Shown: positions 1-11,207, numbered from the stretch's first letter. The stretch is 58,128 nucleotides of DNA from Streptomyces montanisoli (GCF_017813245.1 NZ_JAGIQL010000024.1:1-58128); one strand, 5' to 3'. The notes: generated from the letters alone by a model not told the origin. Numbers and translations: made by a program.

Positions 1-789
1 CTCCCGCCGCTCCCCGCGCCCGGCGCGCCGGAAGCGGCGGACGCGGCGGCGCGGCCGCCGGGCCGCCCCCTCACGCGCATAGAGGCACGGCAGGCCGCCC
101 GCGCGCTCAAGGACAGCCCGGGCGTCGTCGTCAGCCGGGCCGTGGGGGAGTTGTTCATCAGCTTCGGCGTGCTGATGCTGCTGTTCGTGACCTACCAGTT
201 GTGGTGGACGAACGTCCGCGCCGACAACTACTCCAACAACGAGGCGAGCAAGATCCAGAACACCTGGAAGGACCACAAGGGCCCCGCGGCCGGCGCCTTC
301 GAGCCCGGCCAGGGGTTCGCGATCATCCACATCCCGAAGCTGGACGTGGTCGCGCCGATCGCGCAGGGCGTCAGCAAGGAGAAGGTGCTCGACCACGGGA
401 TGGTGGGGCACTACTCCGAGGGCTCGCTCAAGACGGCCATGCCCGAGGACAAGACGGGCAACTTCGCCCTCGCGGGCCACCGCAACACGCACGGCGAGCC
501 GTTCCGCTACATCAACCGGCTGAAGCCGGGGGACAAGGTCGTCGTCGAGACGCAGGACGAGTACTACACGTACCAGATGACGCGGACACTCCCGCAGACC
601 TCCCCCGCCAACGTCGGCGTGATCTCGCCGATCCCGCAGGGCTCCGGCTTCACCGAGCCCGGCCGGTACATCACGCTGACCACGTGCACGCCTGAGTTCA
701 CGAGCACCTACCGGCTCATCGTCTGGGGCAAGATGGTCAGCGAACAGCCGCGCAGCCAGGGGCTTCCCGCGGCTCTGCAGAAGAGCTGA
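1..789 (+). CDS. Class E sortase, 5' end outside window
   Basis: Membrane-anchored cysteine transpeptidase that would attach sorting-signal proteins to the cell wall. The frame is open to base 1, so the true start lies upstream. The visible N-terminus is Pro/Ala/Arg-rich cytoplasmic sequence, then one membrane helix (about bases 145-200) ending in the motif LWWTNV. The sortase fold follows. The catalytic triad is visible: His in LAGHRNTHG (codon at 478), Cys in LTTCTP (codon at 685) and Arg in STYRLIVWG (about 712). The TLTTC motif and the lack of an N-terminal secretion signal fit actinobacterial class E. A second sortase follows 24 bases later, probably in the same operon. Class is firm; the individual substrate is unknown. 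Confidence 0.9.
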   Translation, partial: LPPLPAPGAPEAADAAARPPGRPLTRIEARQAARALKDSPGVVVSRAVGELFISFGVLMLLFVTYQLWWTNVRADNYSNNEASKIQNTWKDHKGPAAGAFEPGQGFAIIHIPKLDVVAPIAQGVSKEKVLDHGMVGHYSEGSLKTAMPEDKTGNFALAGHRNTHGEPFRYINRLKPGDKVVVETQDEYYTYQMTRTLPQTSPANVGVISPIPQGSGFTEPGRYITLTTCTPEFTSTYRLIVWGKMVSEQPRSQGLPAALQKS

Positions 790-813
790 CGGCACGGCGG
801 AACGAACAGCGCG

Positions 814-1593
814 GTGGAACAACTGGAACGGGGCGGAACAGGGGTGGCAGCCACGACCGAGCAGGAGGGGCGTGACCGGACGGCCGGGCGGCGCCCGAGA
901 CCGAAACGCGGACCGGTCGCCGGCACGTTCGCCGTCATCGGCGAACTGCTCATCACGGCAGGCCTGGTGCTCGGCCTGTTCGTCGTCTACTCGCTGTGGT
1001 GGACGAACGTGATAGCCGACAAGGAGGCGCACAAGCAGGCCGACCAGGTGCGCAAGCACTGGGCGCAGGCCCCGCCCGCCGGCCAGGACGGCAAGGCGCC
1101 GTCGTTCGACACGAAGGACGGCATCGGCTTCCTGCACGTGCCGTCGATGAAGAACGGCGAGGTCCTCATCAAGAAGGGCACCGGCGTCCCCGTCCTCAAC
1201 CAGGGCGTCGCGGGCTACTACACGAAGCCCGTCAAGTCGGCGCTGCCGTGGGACAAGACGGGCAACGTCACGCTGGCCGCGCACCGCGACGGGCACGGCG
1301 CCAAGTTCCACAACATCCACAAGGTCAAGGTCGGCGACCCGATCGTCGTGGAGACGCGGGACGTCTGGTACGTCTACAAGGTCTACAAGATCCTTCCGTC
1401 CACGTCGAAGTACAACGTCAACGTGATCCAGCAGATCCCGAAGGAGTCCGGCAAGACCAAGCCGGGCCGCTACCTGACGCTGACGACGTGCACGCCCATG
1501 TACACCTCGGACTACCGCTACATCGTGTGGTCGCAGCTGGTGCGCACGCAGAAGGTCGACAAGAACCGCACCCCGCCGCCCGAGCTGCGCTGA
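814..1593 (+). CDS. Class E sortase (second of tandem pair)
   Basis: 259-residue sortase paralogous to the preceding gene. A basic, Pro/Arg-rich N-terminal tail (1-35) precedes a membrane helix (about 42-62) ending in the same LWWTNV motif, then the catalytic domain. Triad: His157 in LAAHRDGHG, Cys226 in LTTCTP, Arg235 in SDYRYIVW. The start is GTG at 814; an in-frame GTG at 844 preceded by purine-rich sequence is an alternative that would remove ten residues. A strong convergent hairpin follows the stop. Tandem class E sortases are known in Streptomyces as anchors of chaplins and other LAXTG proteins; whether both are active here is inferred only from the intact triads. Confidence 0.9.
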   Translation: MEQLERGGTGVAATTEQEGRDRTAGRRPRPKRGPVAGTFAVIGELLITAGLVLGLFVVYSLWWTNVIADKEAHKQADQVRKHWAQAPPAGQDGKAPSFDTKDGIGFLHVPSMKNGEVLIKKGTGVPVLNQGVAGYYTKPVKSALPWDKTGNVTLAAHRDGHGAKFHNIHKVKVGDPIVVETRDVWYVYKVYKILPSTSKYNVNVIQQIPKESGKTKPGRYLTLTTCTPMYTSDYRYIVWSQLVRTQKVDKNRTPPPELR

Positions 1594-1599
1594 ACGACG

Positions 1600-1637
1600 A
1601 AGCTCCCGCACCCGGGCTCGCGTGGGTGCGGGAGCTT
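1600..1637. terminator. Bidirectional hairpin terminator
   Basis: Perfect 14-bp stem AAGCTCCCGCACCC / GGGTGCGGGAGCTT around a 10-base loop. It sits between the stop of the second sortase and the stop of pknB, which converge on it. There is no long T-run, as is usual in high-GC actinomycetes. Confidence 0.8.
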
Positions 1638-1656
1638 CCGCGTTCGCGTGCCGACG

Positions 1657-3675
<2,019 letters not shown>

Positions 3676-3762
3676 GTCTTCCGGCCCTCTCCGTCAGTAC
3701 CGACCGCACCTGCGTGTGGTCCGGCGGTGTGCTGTCCGCGCAAAGGCTACCGGGCCCGATCC

Positions 3763-3778
3763 CTCCGGTTCGCCGGAG
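3763..3778. other. UUCG-type hairpin between pbpA and pknB
   Basis: Perfect CTCCGG-TTCG-CCGGAG hairpin in the 190-base gap 3676-3865. It could act as an RNA processing or attenuation element within the minus-strand operon. I see no other feature in the gap and no direct evidence of function. Confidence 0.35.
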
Positions 3779-3865
3779 CGTGTGACCTGATACACGACCG
3801 GTACGGAGCTTCCTTGCCGCCTCCGTATCGTGGCGTGCGCCTTCAGGGGCGAACTGTGCGCCGTG

Positions 3866-5332
3866 TCACTTCCCACTGTTGATCACGGCCTTCATCACGT
3901 CCTTCGCGACGGGAGCCGCGAGACCGCCACCGGAGATGTCGTCGCGGTTGGCCTTGCTGTCCTCGACGACCACGGCCACCGCGACGGGCGAGCTGTTGTG
4001 GACCTTGGCGTACGAGACGAACCAGGCGTACGGCTTTCCCGAGTTGTCCACGCCGTTCTGGGCCGTACCCGTCTTGCCGCCGACGGTCGCGCCGCTGATC
4101 TTCGCGTTGTGGCCCGTGCCCTGCGGGTCGTTGACGACGGACTCCATCATCGACTGCAGCTTCTGCGCGTTCTCCGGGCTGAGCGGCTGGCTCATCTGCT
4201 TGGGCTGCGTCTTGTCGATCACGTCGAGGCCGGGCGAGCGCAGCTCGTCCACCATGTACGGCTTCATCAGCTTGCCGTCGTTGGCGATGGCCGACGCGAC
4301 CATGGCCATCTGCAGCGGGGTGGTGCGGGTGTTGAACTGGCCGATGGAGGACAGCGCGACCTGGGACTTGTTGATGTCCGTCGGGAACACGGACGCGGCG
4401 GCGCGTACCGGTACGAACTGCTCGGCGTTGAAGCCGAACTTCTTCGCCTCCTTCACCATCGCGTCGTCGCCGATCTCGACGCCGAGGTGGCCGAAGACGC
4501 TGTTGCAGGACACGGTGAGCGCCAGGCGCAGTGTGGCGTCCTTGCAGGGCAGGTTGCCCTCGTTCTTCAGCGGCGTGGTGGTGCCCGGCATGATGTAGGG
4601 CAGCGGCGAGTCCGTCTTCGCGTCGACGTCGGTGACCTTGCCGGTCTCCAGCGCCGCGGCCGACGTGACCAGCTTGAACGTGGAGCCGGGCGGGTACGTC
4701 TGGCGCAGCGCGCGGTTCAGCATGGGCTGGTCCTTGTCGCTGTGCAGCGACTTCCACGCCTTCTCGTCGCTCGTGGTGCCGGCAGCGAAGGTCGACGGGT
4801 CGTAGCTCGGCGTGGACGCGAGGGCGAGGATCTTGCCGGTGGTCGGGTCGATCGCGACGGCCGCGCCCTTCTTGCCCTTCAGCCCGTCGTAGGCGGCCTT
4901 CTGGGCGTCCGCGTTCAGGGTGGTGACGACGTCGCCGCCCTTCTGCTGCTTGCCGGTGAACATCGACACCTGGCGGTCGAAGAACAGGCGCGGGTCGGTG
5001 CCGCTGAGGATGCCCTCGTCGATCTTCTCCAGCTCGTTGGAGCCGTAGACCTGCGAGCTGTACCCGGTGACCGGCGCCCACATGGCGCCGTTCTTCCACG
5101 TCTGCTTGTACTTGTAGTACGTGCTGTCGGTCTTCACCGCTCCGGTGATCGGCTTGCCGTCGACGATGATGTTGCCCGGCGGGTGGCTGTAGCGCTCGAT
5201 GGTCGGCCGCTTGTTGAACGCGTTCGTGTTGAGGTCGTCGGCCTTGACGTACCCGAGCCAGTTCTCGCGGACCAGCAGGGCGAGGACGAGGATGCCGCAG
5301 AAGATCGCGATGCGGCGCAGGGGCTTGTTCAC
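3866..5332 (-). CDS. pbpA: Class B penicillin-binding protein (transpeptidase)
   Basis: 488-residue peptidoglycan transpeptidase. A short N-terminal membrane helix (IAIFCGILVLALLV, about 7-20) anchors a dimerisation domain and then the penicillin-binding domain. All three active-site motifs are present: SxxK as STFK in PPGSTFKLV, SxN as SCN in TVSCNSVFG, and KTG in GGKTGTAQNG. I chose the GTG start at 5332 because it gives the GTGA overlap with the rodA stop; the longer open frame upstream is antisense to rodA. It works with RodA as the SEDS-bPBP synthase pair. Both are encoded beside PknB, which in this family regulates wall synthesis. Confidence 0.94.
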   Translation of the reverse strand: MNKPLRRIAIFCGILVLALLVRENWLGYVKADDLNTNAFNKRPTIERYSHPPGNIIVDGKPITGAVKTDSTYYKYKQTWKNGAMWAPVTGYSSQVYGSNELEKIDEGILSGTDPRLFFDRQVSMFTGKQQKGGDVVTTLNADAQKAAYDGLKGKKGAAVAIDPTTGKILALASTPSYDPSTFAAGTTSDEKAWKSLHSDKDQPMLNRALRQTYPPGSTFKLVTSAAALETGKVTDVDAKTDSPLPYIMPGTTTPLKNEGNLPCKDATLRLALTVSCNSVFGHLGVEIGDDAMVKEAKKFGFNAEQFVPVRAAASVFPTDINKSQVALSSIGQFNTRTTPLQMAMVASAIANDGKLMKPYMVDELRSPGLDVIDKTQPKQMSQPLSPENAQKLQSMMESVVNDPQGTGHNAKISGATVGGKTGTAQNGVDNSGKPYAWFVSYAKVHNSSPVAVAVVVEDSKANRDDISGGGLAAPVAKDVMKAVINSGK

Positions 5333-6741
5333 GGTCGGACCACCTGGGTCATCTCGGCGTCGGGTGAGGGTGCTGGGGCCGGTGCCGGGCGGCGCGCGGT
5401 GTCGCTGATTCTGATCAGGATCCCGATGAGCGCCCAGTTCGCGAGCACGGACGAGCCACCGTAGGCCATGAAGGGAAGCGTCATACCCGTCAGGGGGATG
5501 AGGCCCATCACGCCGCCCGCGACGACGAAGACCTGGATCGCGAAGCCGCTGGAGAGCCCGACGGCCAGGAGCTTGCCGAACGGGTCGCGGGCCGCGAGCG
5601 CCGTGCGGATGCCGCGCTCCACGATCAGCCCGTAGCACAGCAGGATCGCCATCGTGCCCGCGAGGCCGAGTTCCTCGCCGACGGTGGAGAGGATGAAGTC
5701 CGCGTTCGCGGCGAAGCCGATGAGGTCGGAGTTGCCCTGGCCGAGGCCGGTGCCGAGCGTGCCGCCCGAGCCGAACGACATCAGGGCGTCGCCGATCTGC
5801 TGGCACGAGCCGCTCGTCTTGTAGCAGCCGAAGGGGTCGAGCCACGCCGTGACACGGGCCTGCACGTGCGGCTCGAAGGTCGCGACGCCGACCGCCCCGA
5901 CCGCCGACATCAGCAGGCCGAAGACGATCCAGCTGGTGCGTTCCGTCGCGACGTACAGCATCACGACGAACAGGCCGAAGAACAGCAGCGACGTACCGAG
6001 GTCGGTCTCGAAGACCAGGATCAGGATCGACAGCGCCCAGATCACCAGGATCGGGCCGAGGTCGCGCCCGCGCGGCAGGTAGATGCCCATGAAGCGGCGA
6101 CTGGCGAGCGCCAGCGCGTCGCGCTTGACCATGAGGTAGCCGGAGAAGAAGATCGCAATGATGATCTTCGCGAACTCTCCTGGCTGGAGCGAGCCGAAGC
6201 CCGGGATCCGGATCCAGATGCGGGCGCCGAACTGGGCCGGGAAGAAGACGGGGGCGATCAGCAGGACCAGCGCCACGAACATGGACACGTAGGTGTACCG
6301 CTGCAGGACGCGGTGGTCCTTGAGCAGCAGCAGCACGGCGACGAACAGGGCCACGCCGATCGCCGAGTACAGCATCTGCTTGGGCGCCGACGGCGTGAAG
6401 TGGCCGTAGGAGATCTTCGCCAGGTGGATCAGCCGCTGCGACTGGTCGAGGCGCCAGATGAAGACGAGGCCGATGCCGTTGAGCAGCGTGGCGAGCGGCA
6501 GCAGCAGCGGGTCCGCGTACCGGGCGAACTTGCGCACCACGAGGTGGGCGACGCCGGCGAGCGCGGCCAGGCCGAGCGCGTAACCGAGCACTCCTGACGG
6601 CACCTTGCCGTCGAGCGCGAGCCCGACGTTCAGGTACGCGAAGACGGCGATGGCGACGGCGAAGACGAGCAGCAGCAACTCGGTGTTGCGCCTGCTGGGC
6701 GCGTCGATGGCGCCGATGGTGGTGGTGTTGGAGATGCTCAT
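5329..6741 (-). CDS. rodA: SEDS glycosyltransferase RodA/FtsW
   Basis: 470-residue polytopic membrane protein of the SEDS family, the peptidoglycan polymerase partner of class B PBPs. The start ATG at 6741 (MSISNTTT) follows the pstP stop by 28 bases; the longer frame is rejected because it runs into pstP. About ten hydrophobic helices are visible. Family signatures include the loop LQPGEFAKI, WLDPFG, and the C-terminal stretch GLIPLTGMTLPFMAYGGSS typical of RodA/FtsW. Its stop overlaps the pbpA start by four bases, implying translational coupling. RodA versus FtsW is decided by its linkage to pbpA and pknB rather than to the dcw cluster. Confidence 0.94.
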   Translation of the reverse strand: MSISNTTTIGAIDAPSRRNTELLLLVFAVAIAVFAYLNVGLALDGKVPSGVLGYALGLAALAGVAHLVVRKFARYADPLLLPLATLLNGIGLVFIWRLDQSQRLIHLAKISYGHFTPSAPKQMLYSAIGVALFVAVLLLLKDHRVLQRYTYVSMFVALVLLIAPVFFPAQFGARIWIRIPGFGSLQPGEFAKIIIAIFFSGYLMVKRDALALASRRFMGIYLPRGRDLGPILVIWALSILILVFETDLGTSLLFFGLFVVMLYVATERTSWIVFGLLMSAVGAVGVATFEPHVQARVTAWLDPFGCYKTSGSCQQIGDALMSFGSGGTLGTGLGQGNSDLIGFAANADFILSTVGEELGLAGTMAILLCYGLIVERGIRTALAARDPFGKLLAVGLSSGFAIQVFVVAGGVMGLIPLTGMTLPFMAYGGSSVLANWALIGILIRISDTARRPAPAPAPSPDAEMTQVVRP

Positions 6742-6769
6742 GGTGGTGGAGAGGCCCCCCTGCGGCCCG

Positions 6770-8344
6770 TTACTGCTGCTCGCAGTTGGAGACCAGCTTC
6801 TGCTCCTCCTCCGAGAGGGTGGGGCCCGGAGTCGGAGTGCTGTTCGACTGGTTGACGGTGAAGTGAGCGGCGGTCCGCACGGCGGTCTGCTCGCCGGTGG
6901 CCACGCCACCCGCGGCGCCCGTCCAGGCGGACGGCGACGGGCTGCCCGACGGCTTGCCGGACTTGCCGGGCGCCGGGGGCTTGCTCGCCTGCTGCTCCTT
7001 CTGCTGGGCGGCCTGCTTGCGCTGCTCGTTCTTCTTGCATGCCGAGGCCTGCGTGGACAACTGCTGGATCTTGGTGCGCGCGGTCGCCAGGCCGCCTTCC
7101 GTGATCGTGTCCTGGACCTGCTTGCGCTGGTAGTCGGGGAGGTACTTGAGTTCGATCTCGGGGTGGTCGTTCTTCACGTGCGACAGCGAGATCCACGCCA
7201 GCTTCTGGCTGATGCCCCGGTACAGCGCGACGTGCTGCTTGTTGGCGCCGACGTAGTACTGGGTCTGCGTCCAGCGGTAGCCGCCGTACAGGGCGCCCCC
7301 GACGACGATCACCGCGAGCGCCGTGTACAGCGAGGCCTTGAGCCAGCGGCGGCCGCCGCGGCGCCTGCCGCCGCTCTCCATGCCGTAGTCGTCGGTGTAC
7401 CCGGCGTAGCCCCCCTCGGGGTCCGCGCCGCCGTACCCGCCGCCGCTTCCGGGCGGGCCGAACGAGCCGCCGGGCGGTTGCGCCTGTCTGCCGAGGCCGG
7501 CCGCGCGGCCCGCGGCGGTCTGCATGCCCGTGGCGTCGTGCTGGCTCAGGTGCTGGTTCTCGGCGACGGCGCCCACGATGACGGGCGTGTCGCTGAGGCG
7601 GCCTGAGAAAGTGTCGCCCATGTCCTGGTCGAAGACGTCGGCGACGATGCAGGTGATGTTGTCGGGGCCGCCGCCGCGCAGCGCGAGCTCGATCAGCCGC
7701 TGCACGGTCTCCTGCGGGCCCTGGTAGTCGGCGAGCGCCTCTTCGATCGTCTGGTGCGAGACCACGGCGGACAGGCCGTCCGAGCAGATCAGGTAGCGGT
7801 CGCCGGCGCGCACCTCACGGATCGACAGGTCGGGCTCGACGTGCTCGGCGCTGCCGAGGGCGCGCATCAGCAGCGAGCGCTGCGGGTGCGTCGTGGCCTC
7901 TTCCTCGGTGATGCGGCCCTCGTCGACGAGGCGCTGCACCCAGGTGTGGTCCTGCGTGATCTGCGTGAGGGCGCCGTCGCGCAGCAGGTACGCGCGCGAG
8001 TCGCCGACGTGTACGAGGCCGAGCCGCCGGCCCGTCCACAGCAGCGCGGTCAGCGTCGTCCCCATGCCTTCGAGCTGGGGGTCCTCCTCGACCATGACGC
8101 GCAGCTGGTCGTTGGCGCGCTGGACCGCGACGCCGAGCGACGTGAGGAGGTCGGAGCCCGGCACGTCGTCGTCGAGCTGCACGAGCGAGGAGATGACCTC
8201 GGAGGACGCGACCTCGCCCGCGGCCTGGCCGCCCATGCCGTCGGCGATGGCCAGCAGCCGGGGGCCCGCGTAGCCGGAGTCCTCGTTGCCCTCGCGGATC
8301 ATGCCCTTGTGCGATCCGGCGGCGAAGCGCAGCGTGAGTGTCAT
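6770..8344 (-). CDS. pstP: PP2C-type Ser/Thr phosphatase
   Basis: 524-residue membrane-anchored PPM phosphatase that reverses PknB phosphorylation. The catalytic domain is N-terminal (about 8-240) with metal-binding motifs REGNEDS and IADGMGG, then VGDSRAYL, DHTWVQ, SDGLSAVV and GGGPDNIT. A Gly/Pro-rich linker precedes a single membrane helix (ASLYTALAVIVVGGALYGGY). An extracellular segment with two Cys and a Ser/Pro/Lys-rich stretch ends the protein. ATG at 8344 is chosen because GGAGG lies seven bases upstream; the in-frame GTG just upstream would be too close to that ribosome-binding site. Confidence 0.94.
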   Translation of the reverse strand: MTLTLRFAAGSHKGMIREGNEDSGYAGPRLLAIADGMGGQAAGEVASSEVISSLVQLDDDVPGSDLLTSLGVAVQRANDQLRVMVEEDPQLEGMGTTLTALLWTGRRLGLVHVGDSRAYLLRDGALTQITQDHTWVQRLVDEGRITEEEATTHPQRSLLMRALGSAEHVEPDLSIREVRAGDRYLICSDGLSAVVSHQTIEEALADYQGPQETVQRLIELALRGGGPDNITCIVADVFDQDMGDTFSGRLSDTPVIVGAVAENQHLSQHDATGMQTAAGRAAGLGRQAQPPGGSFGPPGSGGGYGGADPEGGYAGYTDDYGMESGGRRRGGRRWLKASLYTALAVIVVGGALYGGYRWTQTQYYVGANKQHVALYRGISQKLAWISLSHVKNDHPEIELKYLPDYQRKQVQDTITEGGLATARTKIQQLSTQASACKKNEQRKQAAQQKEQQASKPPAPGKSGKPSGSPSPSAWTGAAGGVATGEQTAVRTAAHFTVNQSNSTPTPGPTLSEEEQKLVSNCEQQ

Positions 8345-8507
8345 GCGCACGCCTCCGGTCGGGCCGCCCGCTGAATCCGGGCCGCCCGCTGCGTCCGGGG
8401 CCAGCCGGTCTCGAGCCACACTGCCCACCCTCCGGTCGGGAGTCCGCAGCACCGGCCCGCTGCCCAGGCCGCCGCGGCTCGCTCGCTCCGCTCGATCATT
8501 GTCGTGA

Positions 8508-9035
8508 CTACTTCCGCAGCTCGATGACGGTCTTGCCGATGCGGATCGGAGCGCCCAGCGGAATCGGAATCGGGGTGGTCAGTCGGGTCCGGTCGAGATA
8601 CGTGCCGTTGGTGGACCCGAGATCCTCGACGATCCACTGGCCGTCACGGTCCGGGTAGATCCTGGCATGCCGGCTGGACGCGTAGTCGTCGTCCAGCACG
8701 ATCGTGGAATCGTGCGCGCGGCCCAGCGTGATCGTCTGGCCGTGCAGCGCGACGGTGGTGCCCGTCAGGGTGCCCTCGGAGACCACCAGCTTGGTGGGCG
8801 ACCCGCGGCGCTGCCTGCCCGCCCCCTGCTGTTGCTGCTGCCGCTGGTGCGGCGGCGCGGCGCCCTGGCGTGCCTGCTGCGTTCGCGTGTCGCCCGAGCC
8901 GCCGCGGCGCGAGCCGCGCTGGGTGACGCGCGTACCGAACAGGTCGCTGCGGATGACCTGGACGGCCACGATGACGAACAGCCACAGAACGGCCAGGAAA
9001 CCCAGCCGCATGACCGTCAGGGTCAGCTCTGACAT
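8508..9035 (-). CDS. fhaB: Membrane-anchored FHA protein
   Basis: 175 residues. An N-terminal membrane helix (about 5-28, LTLTVMRLGFLAVLWLFVIV) is followed by an Arg/Gln/Gly-rich linker and a C-terminal FHA domain (about 95-170). The FHA phosphothreonine-binding features are visible: LGRAHDSTIVL, ASSRHARI, and DLGSTNGTYLD. FhaB/FipA proteins read PknB-phosphorylated partners and link them to division and wall synthesis. The start is ATG at 9035, ten bases after the fhaA stop. A 163-base gap separates it from pstP. Confidence 0.9.
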   Translation of the reverse strand: MSELTLTVMRLGFLAVLWLFVIVAVQVIRSDLFGTRVTQRGSRRGGSGDTRTQQARQGAAPPHQRQQQQQGAGRQRRGSPTKLVVSEGTLTGTTVALHGQTITLGRAHDSTIVLDDDYASSRHARIYPDRDGQWIVEDLGSTNGTYLDRTRLTTPIPIPLGAPIRIGKTVIELRK

Positions 9036-9045
9036 TGCCCCCGCT

Positions 9046-9924
9046 TCACCCTTCGGCTTGCCGGTAAACGATGGTGGTACTGCCCACGACGATCCGCGAG
9101 CCGTCGCGGAGCGTAGCGCGGGTCGTGTGCTGCCCGTCCACCACGATGCCGTTGGTGGATCCGAGATCCTGGATCGTCGGGGGCGTTCCGGTCCTGATCT
9201 CGCAGTGCCTGCGGGACACGCCGGGGTCGTCGATGCGCACGTCGGCGTCGGTGGAGCGGCCGAGCACCAGCGTGGATCCCGAGATCTGGTGGCGGGTGCC
9301 GTTGATCTCGATCCAGCGCCGCGTCTGGGTGTGGGACATCGCACTCGGCGCGGGCGCCGGCGGGTAGCCGTAGCCGCCGCGGCCGCCGGGGGGCGGGGTG
9401 CTCGGCATGGGCGGCACGGCGCGCGGCGGGTAGCCGTAGCCGGGTTCGCGACTCCCGGGCTGCGGGCCGGAAGGGGGCTGGTGGCCCGGCGGGGGCTGGT
9501 GTCCTGGCTGCGGCTGCTGGGGCTGGTGTCCCGGCTGCGGCTGCGAGGTGCTGGACGCGAGCGTGCGGCTGCGCACCCGGTACAGGCCGGTGTCGAGGTC
9601 GTCGGCCCGCTCCAGGTGCACCCTGATCGGGCCCATGAAGGTGTAGCGCTGCTGCTTGGCGTAGTCCCTGACGAGCCCGGCCAGTTCGTCGCCGAGCTGC
9701 CCCGAGTAGGGGCTGAGCCGCTCGTGGTCGGGGGCGCTGAGCTCGACGATGAAGTCGTTGGGCACGACGGTCCGCTCGCGGTTCCAGATCGTCGCGTTGT
9801 TGTCGCACTCGCGCTGCAGGGCGCCCGCGATCTCGACGGGCTGGACCTCGGACTTGAAAACCTTCGCGAAGGTGCCGTTGACCAGACCTTCGAGGCGCTG
9901 CTCGAACTTCTTCAGGACTCCCAT
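9046..9924 (-). CDS. fhaA: FHA protein with N-terminal DUF3662 domain
   Basis: 292-residue cytosolic protein and first gene of the minus-strand operon. The N-terminal domain (about 1-125, MGVLKKFEQRLEGLVNGTFA) is the DUF3662 module shared by FhaA proteins. A Pro/Gln/Gly-rich linker (about 130-205) with repeats of the form PGHQPQQPQ follows, then a C-terminal FHA domain with LGRSTDADVRI, VSRRHCEIR and DLGSTNGIVVDG. ATG at 9924 has GGAGG six bases upstream, which fixes the start. The family is known to bind phosphorylated membrane proteins at sites of wall growth. Confidence 0.92.
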   Translation of the reverse strand: MGVLKKFEQRLEGLVNGTFAKVFKSEVQPVEIAGALQRECDNNATIWNRERTVVPNDFIVELSAPDHERLSPYSGQLGDELAGLVRDYAKQQRYTFMGPIRVHLERADDLDTGLYRVRSRTLASSTSQPQPGHQPQQPQPGHQPPPGHQPPSGPQPGSREPGYGYPPRAVPPMPSTPPPGGRGGYGYPPAPAPSAMSHTQTRRWIEINGTRHQISGSTLVLGRSTDADVRIDDPGVSRRHCEIRTGTPPTIQDLGSTNGIVVDGQHTTRATLRDGSRIVVGSTTIVYRQAEG

Positions 9925-10393
9925 GAGGCACCTCCTCCGTAGTCGTTGCCGCTGTTCCCGCCGGTCGCCCGGCCGGTCGTGCCGTTCCGCTCGCACCGCT
10001 CGTCGTGCAGCTTCTCGTACTGCTCACTGATCGTATCCACGCGTCGGGAAATCGGCTGGTTCCCCTTGTCTGCCCGGTCGATGGGTGTCACCTCTCACAC
10101 GGATCGTAGAGGTGGCCCTCCGACAGTGTCCCGCACCCGGCGCTCTGTCTGGAGGAGCGGGTTCTGACCCTGTTCGTTCCCTGTCCGACCCCTGTACCGT
10201 CCCCGTTCGGCGGCTGTACCGTCACGCGCCGCGCCCGTACGGCATGGCCATGTCCCCCGGCGGGCGCCGTGGCGGTCGCTCTGCTGCCCCGGACGGCCCT
10301 GCGGAAACGAGGGTGAAGCCACCCTCGTCACCGTGCTAATCTTCTGGTGTCGCAGGCGGTCGCAGCAGCGGAAACGCAGGTGACACACCCAAT
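9925..10393. promoter_or_regulatory. Leader region of the fhaA operon and tRNA gene
   Basis: 469 bases with no gene that I can support. By position it must hold the promoter of the minus-strand fhaA-pknB operon and that of the plus-strand tRNA. I could not identify -35/-10 pairs that meet usual spacing with confidence, so no promoter is marked. Confidence 0.5.
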
Positions 10394-10480
10394 GCGCGGG
10401 TGGCGGAATAGGCAGACGCGCTGGATTCAGGTTCCAGTGCCCGAAAGGGCGTGGGGGTTCAACTCCCCCCTCGCGCACCA
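10394..10480 (+). tRNA. tRNA-Leu (anticodon CAG)
   Basis: 87-base cloverleaf with encoded CCA. The acceptor stem is GCGCGGG/CTCGCGC (one G-T pair). The anticodon arm CTGGA-TTCAGGT-TCCAG has anticodon CAG at 10428-10430, which reads CUG. There is a long variable arm (TGCCCGAAAGGGCG) as expected of a class II leucine tRNA, and a T arm GGGGG-TTCAACT-CCCCC. The discriminator base is A at 10477. I see no integrase or attachment-site duplication beside it. Confidence 0.96.
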
Positions 10481-10496
10481 GAGCGGTACCGAAGAT

Positions 10497-10539
10497 ACGG
10501 GCCCCAGGCAGTGACGAAAGTCCTGCGGGGCCCGTTTCT
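10497..10539 (+). terminator. Rho-independent terminator after tRNA-Leu
   Basis: Nine-bp stem ACGGGCCCC / GGGGCCCGT enclosing a 21-base loop, followed by TTTCTCGTT. It lies 17 bases downstream of the tRNA CCA end. Confidence 0.75.
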
Positions 10540-10670
10540 CGTTGTCGGGTCCCACGCGTGAAAGTCGCCACATTGTGACGTGGGCCATGGTCGGCCGGCC
10601 GGGCGATGACTTCCGCCGCGCCCGCGAGTCCCCAGTGGGTCAGAGCCGCCGACGCATGAGGAGAGCCCCC

Positions 10671-11207
10671 GTGGGCGACATCGTGGTCCAGAAGATCGTT
10701 CGGCCCGAGCGGGTGGTGTCCGGCCCCTGGCTGGAGGTGATCGCCTCGAACCTCGACTACCACAGGGCGACCTTCCTGTGGAAGTGCGAGGGGTTGCCGG
10801 AGCAACGGCTACGGCAACGTCCTCTGCCGTCGTCGGCGTTGACCCTGCTGGGGCTCATGCGCCACCTGCAGGGCGTCGAGCGGGCCTGGTTCCAGGGGGC
10901 GCTGGCGGGCACAGCGCCTCGGTTCTTCCCCTATGCGACCTACGTCACCGATGCGGGCGACGAGTGGTACGACGAGTCTGACCCCACGCCGGCCACGGAG
11001 GTCCACGAGGACTACCTGAGGGCGTGCGAGGAGTCGCGGCAGGTGTTCGCGCGGGTGACGGCCGACCCGGGGCGCCTCGTGCCGAACCCGATGTTCGGCG
11101 GCACCGACGTCCGCTTCGTCCTTGAGCACGTGATCGAGGAGTACGCCCGCCATGTGGGCCACGCGGACCTCCTGCGGGAGGCCATCGACGGCGCGGCCGG
11201 CGAGTGA
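10671..11207 (+). CDS. DinB-like DUF664 protein
   Basis: 178-residue protein of the DUF664/DinB four-helix superfamily, which often binds a divalent metal and includes bacillithiol/mycothiol-dependent transferases. The start is taken as GTG at 10671, with AGGAG seven bases upstream; an ATG at 10656 lies in the same frame. A helix with LRHLQGVERAWFQ-type sequence (here LMRHLQGVERAWF) carries one candidate metal His, and a C-terminal helix with LEHVIEEYARHVGHADLLRE supplies two more, the usual His triad. The central stretch YVTDAGDEWYDESDPT is repeated in decayed form at 19776. Substrate is unknown; the gene looks intact. Confidence 0.85.
   Translation: MGDIVVQKIVRPERVVSGPWLEVIASNLDYHRATFLWKCEGLPEQRLRQRPLPSSALTLLGLMRHLQGVERAWFQGALAGTAPRFFPYATYVTDAGDEWYDESDPTPATEVHEDYLRACEESRQVFARVTADPGRLVPNPMFGGTDVRFVLEHVIEEYARHVGHADLLREAIDGAAGE

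Noticed and set aside
5333..5845. Extended N-terminus of pbpA
   Set aside because: It is antisense-free but fully overlaps rodA in another frame; the GTG at 5332 gives the family N-terminus and a GTGA overlap.
10394..10480. tRNA-Leu as an integration site
   Set aside because: No integrase gene and no repeat of the tRNA 3' end was seen downstream.
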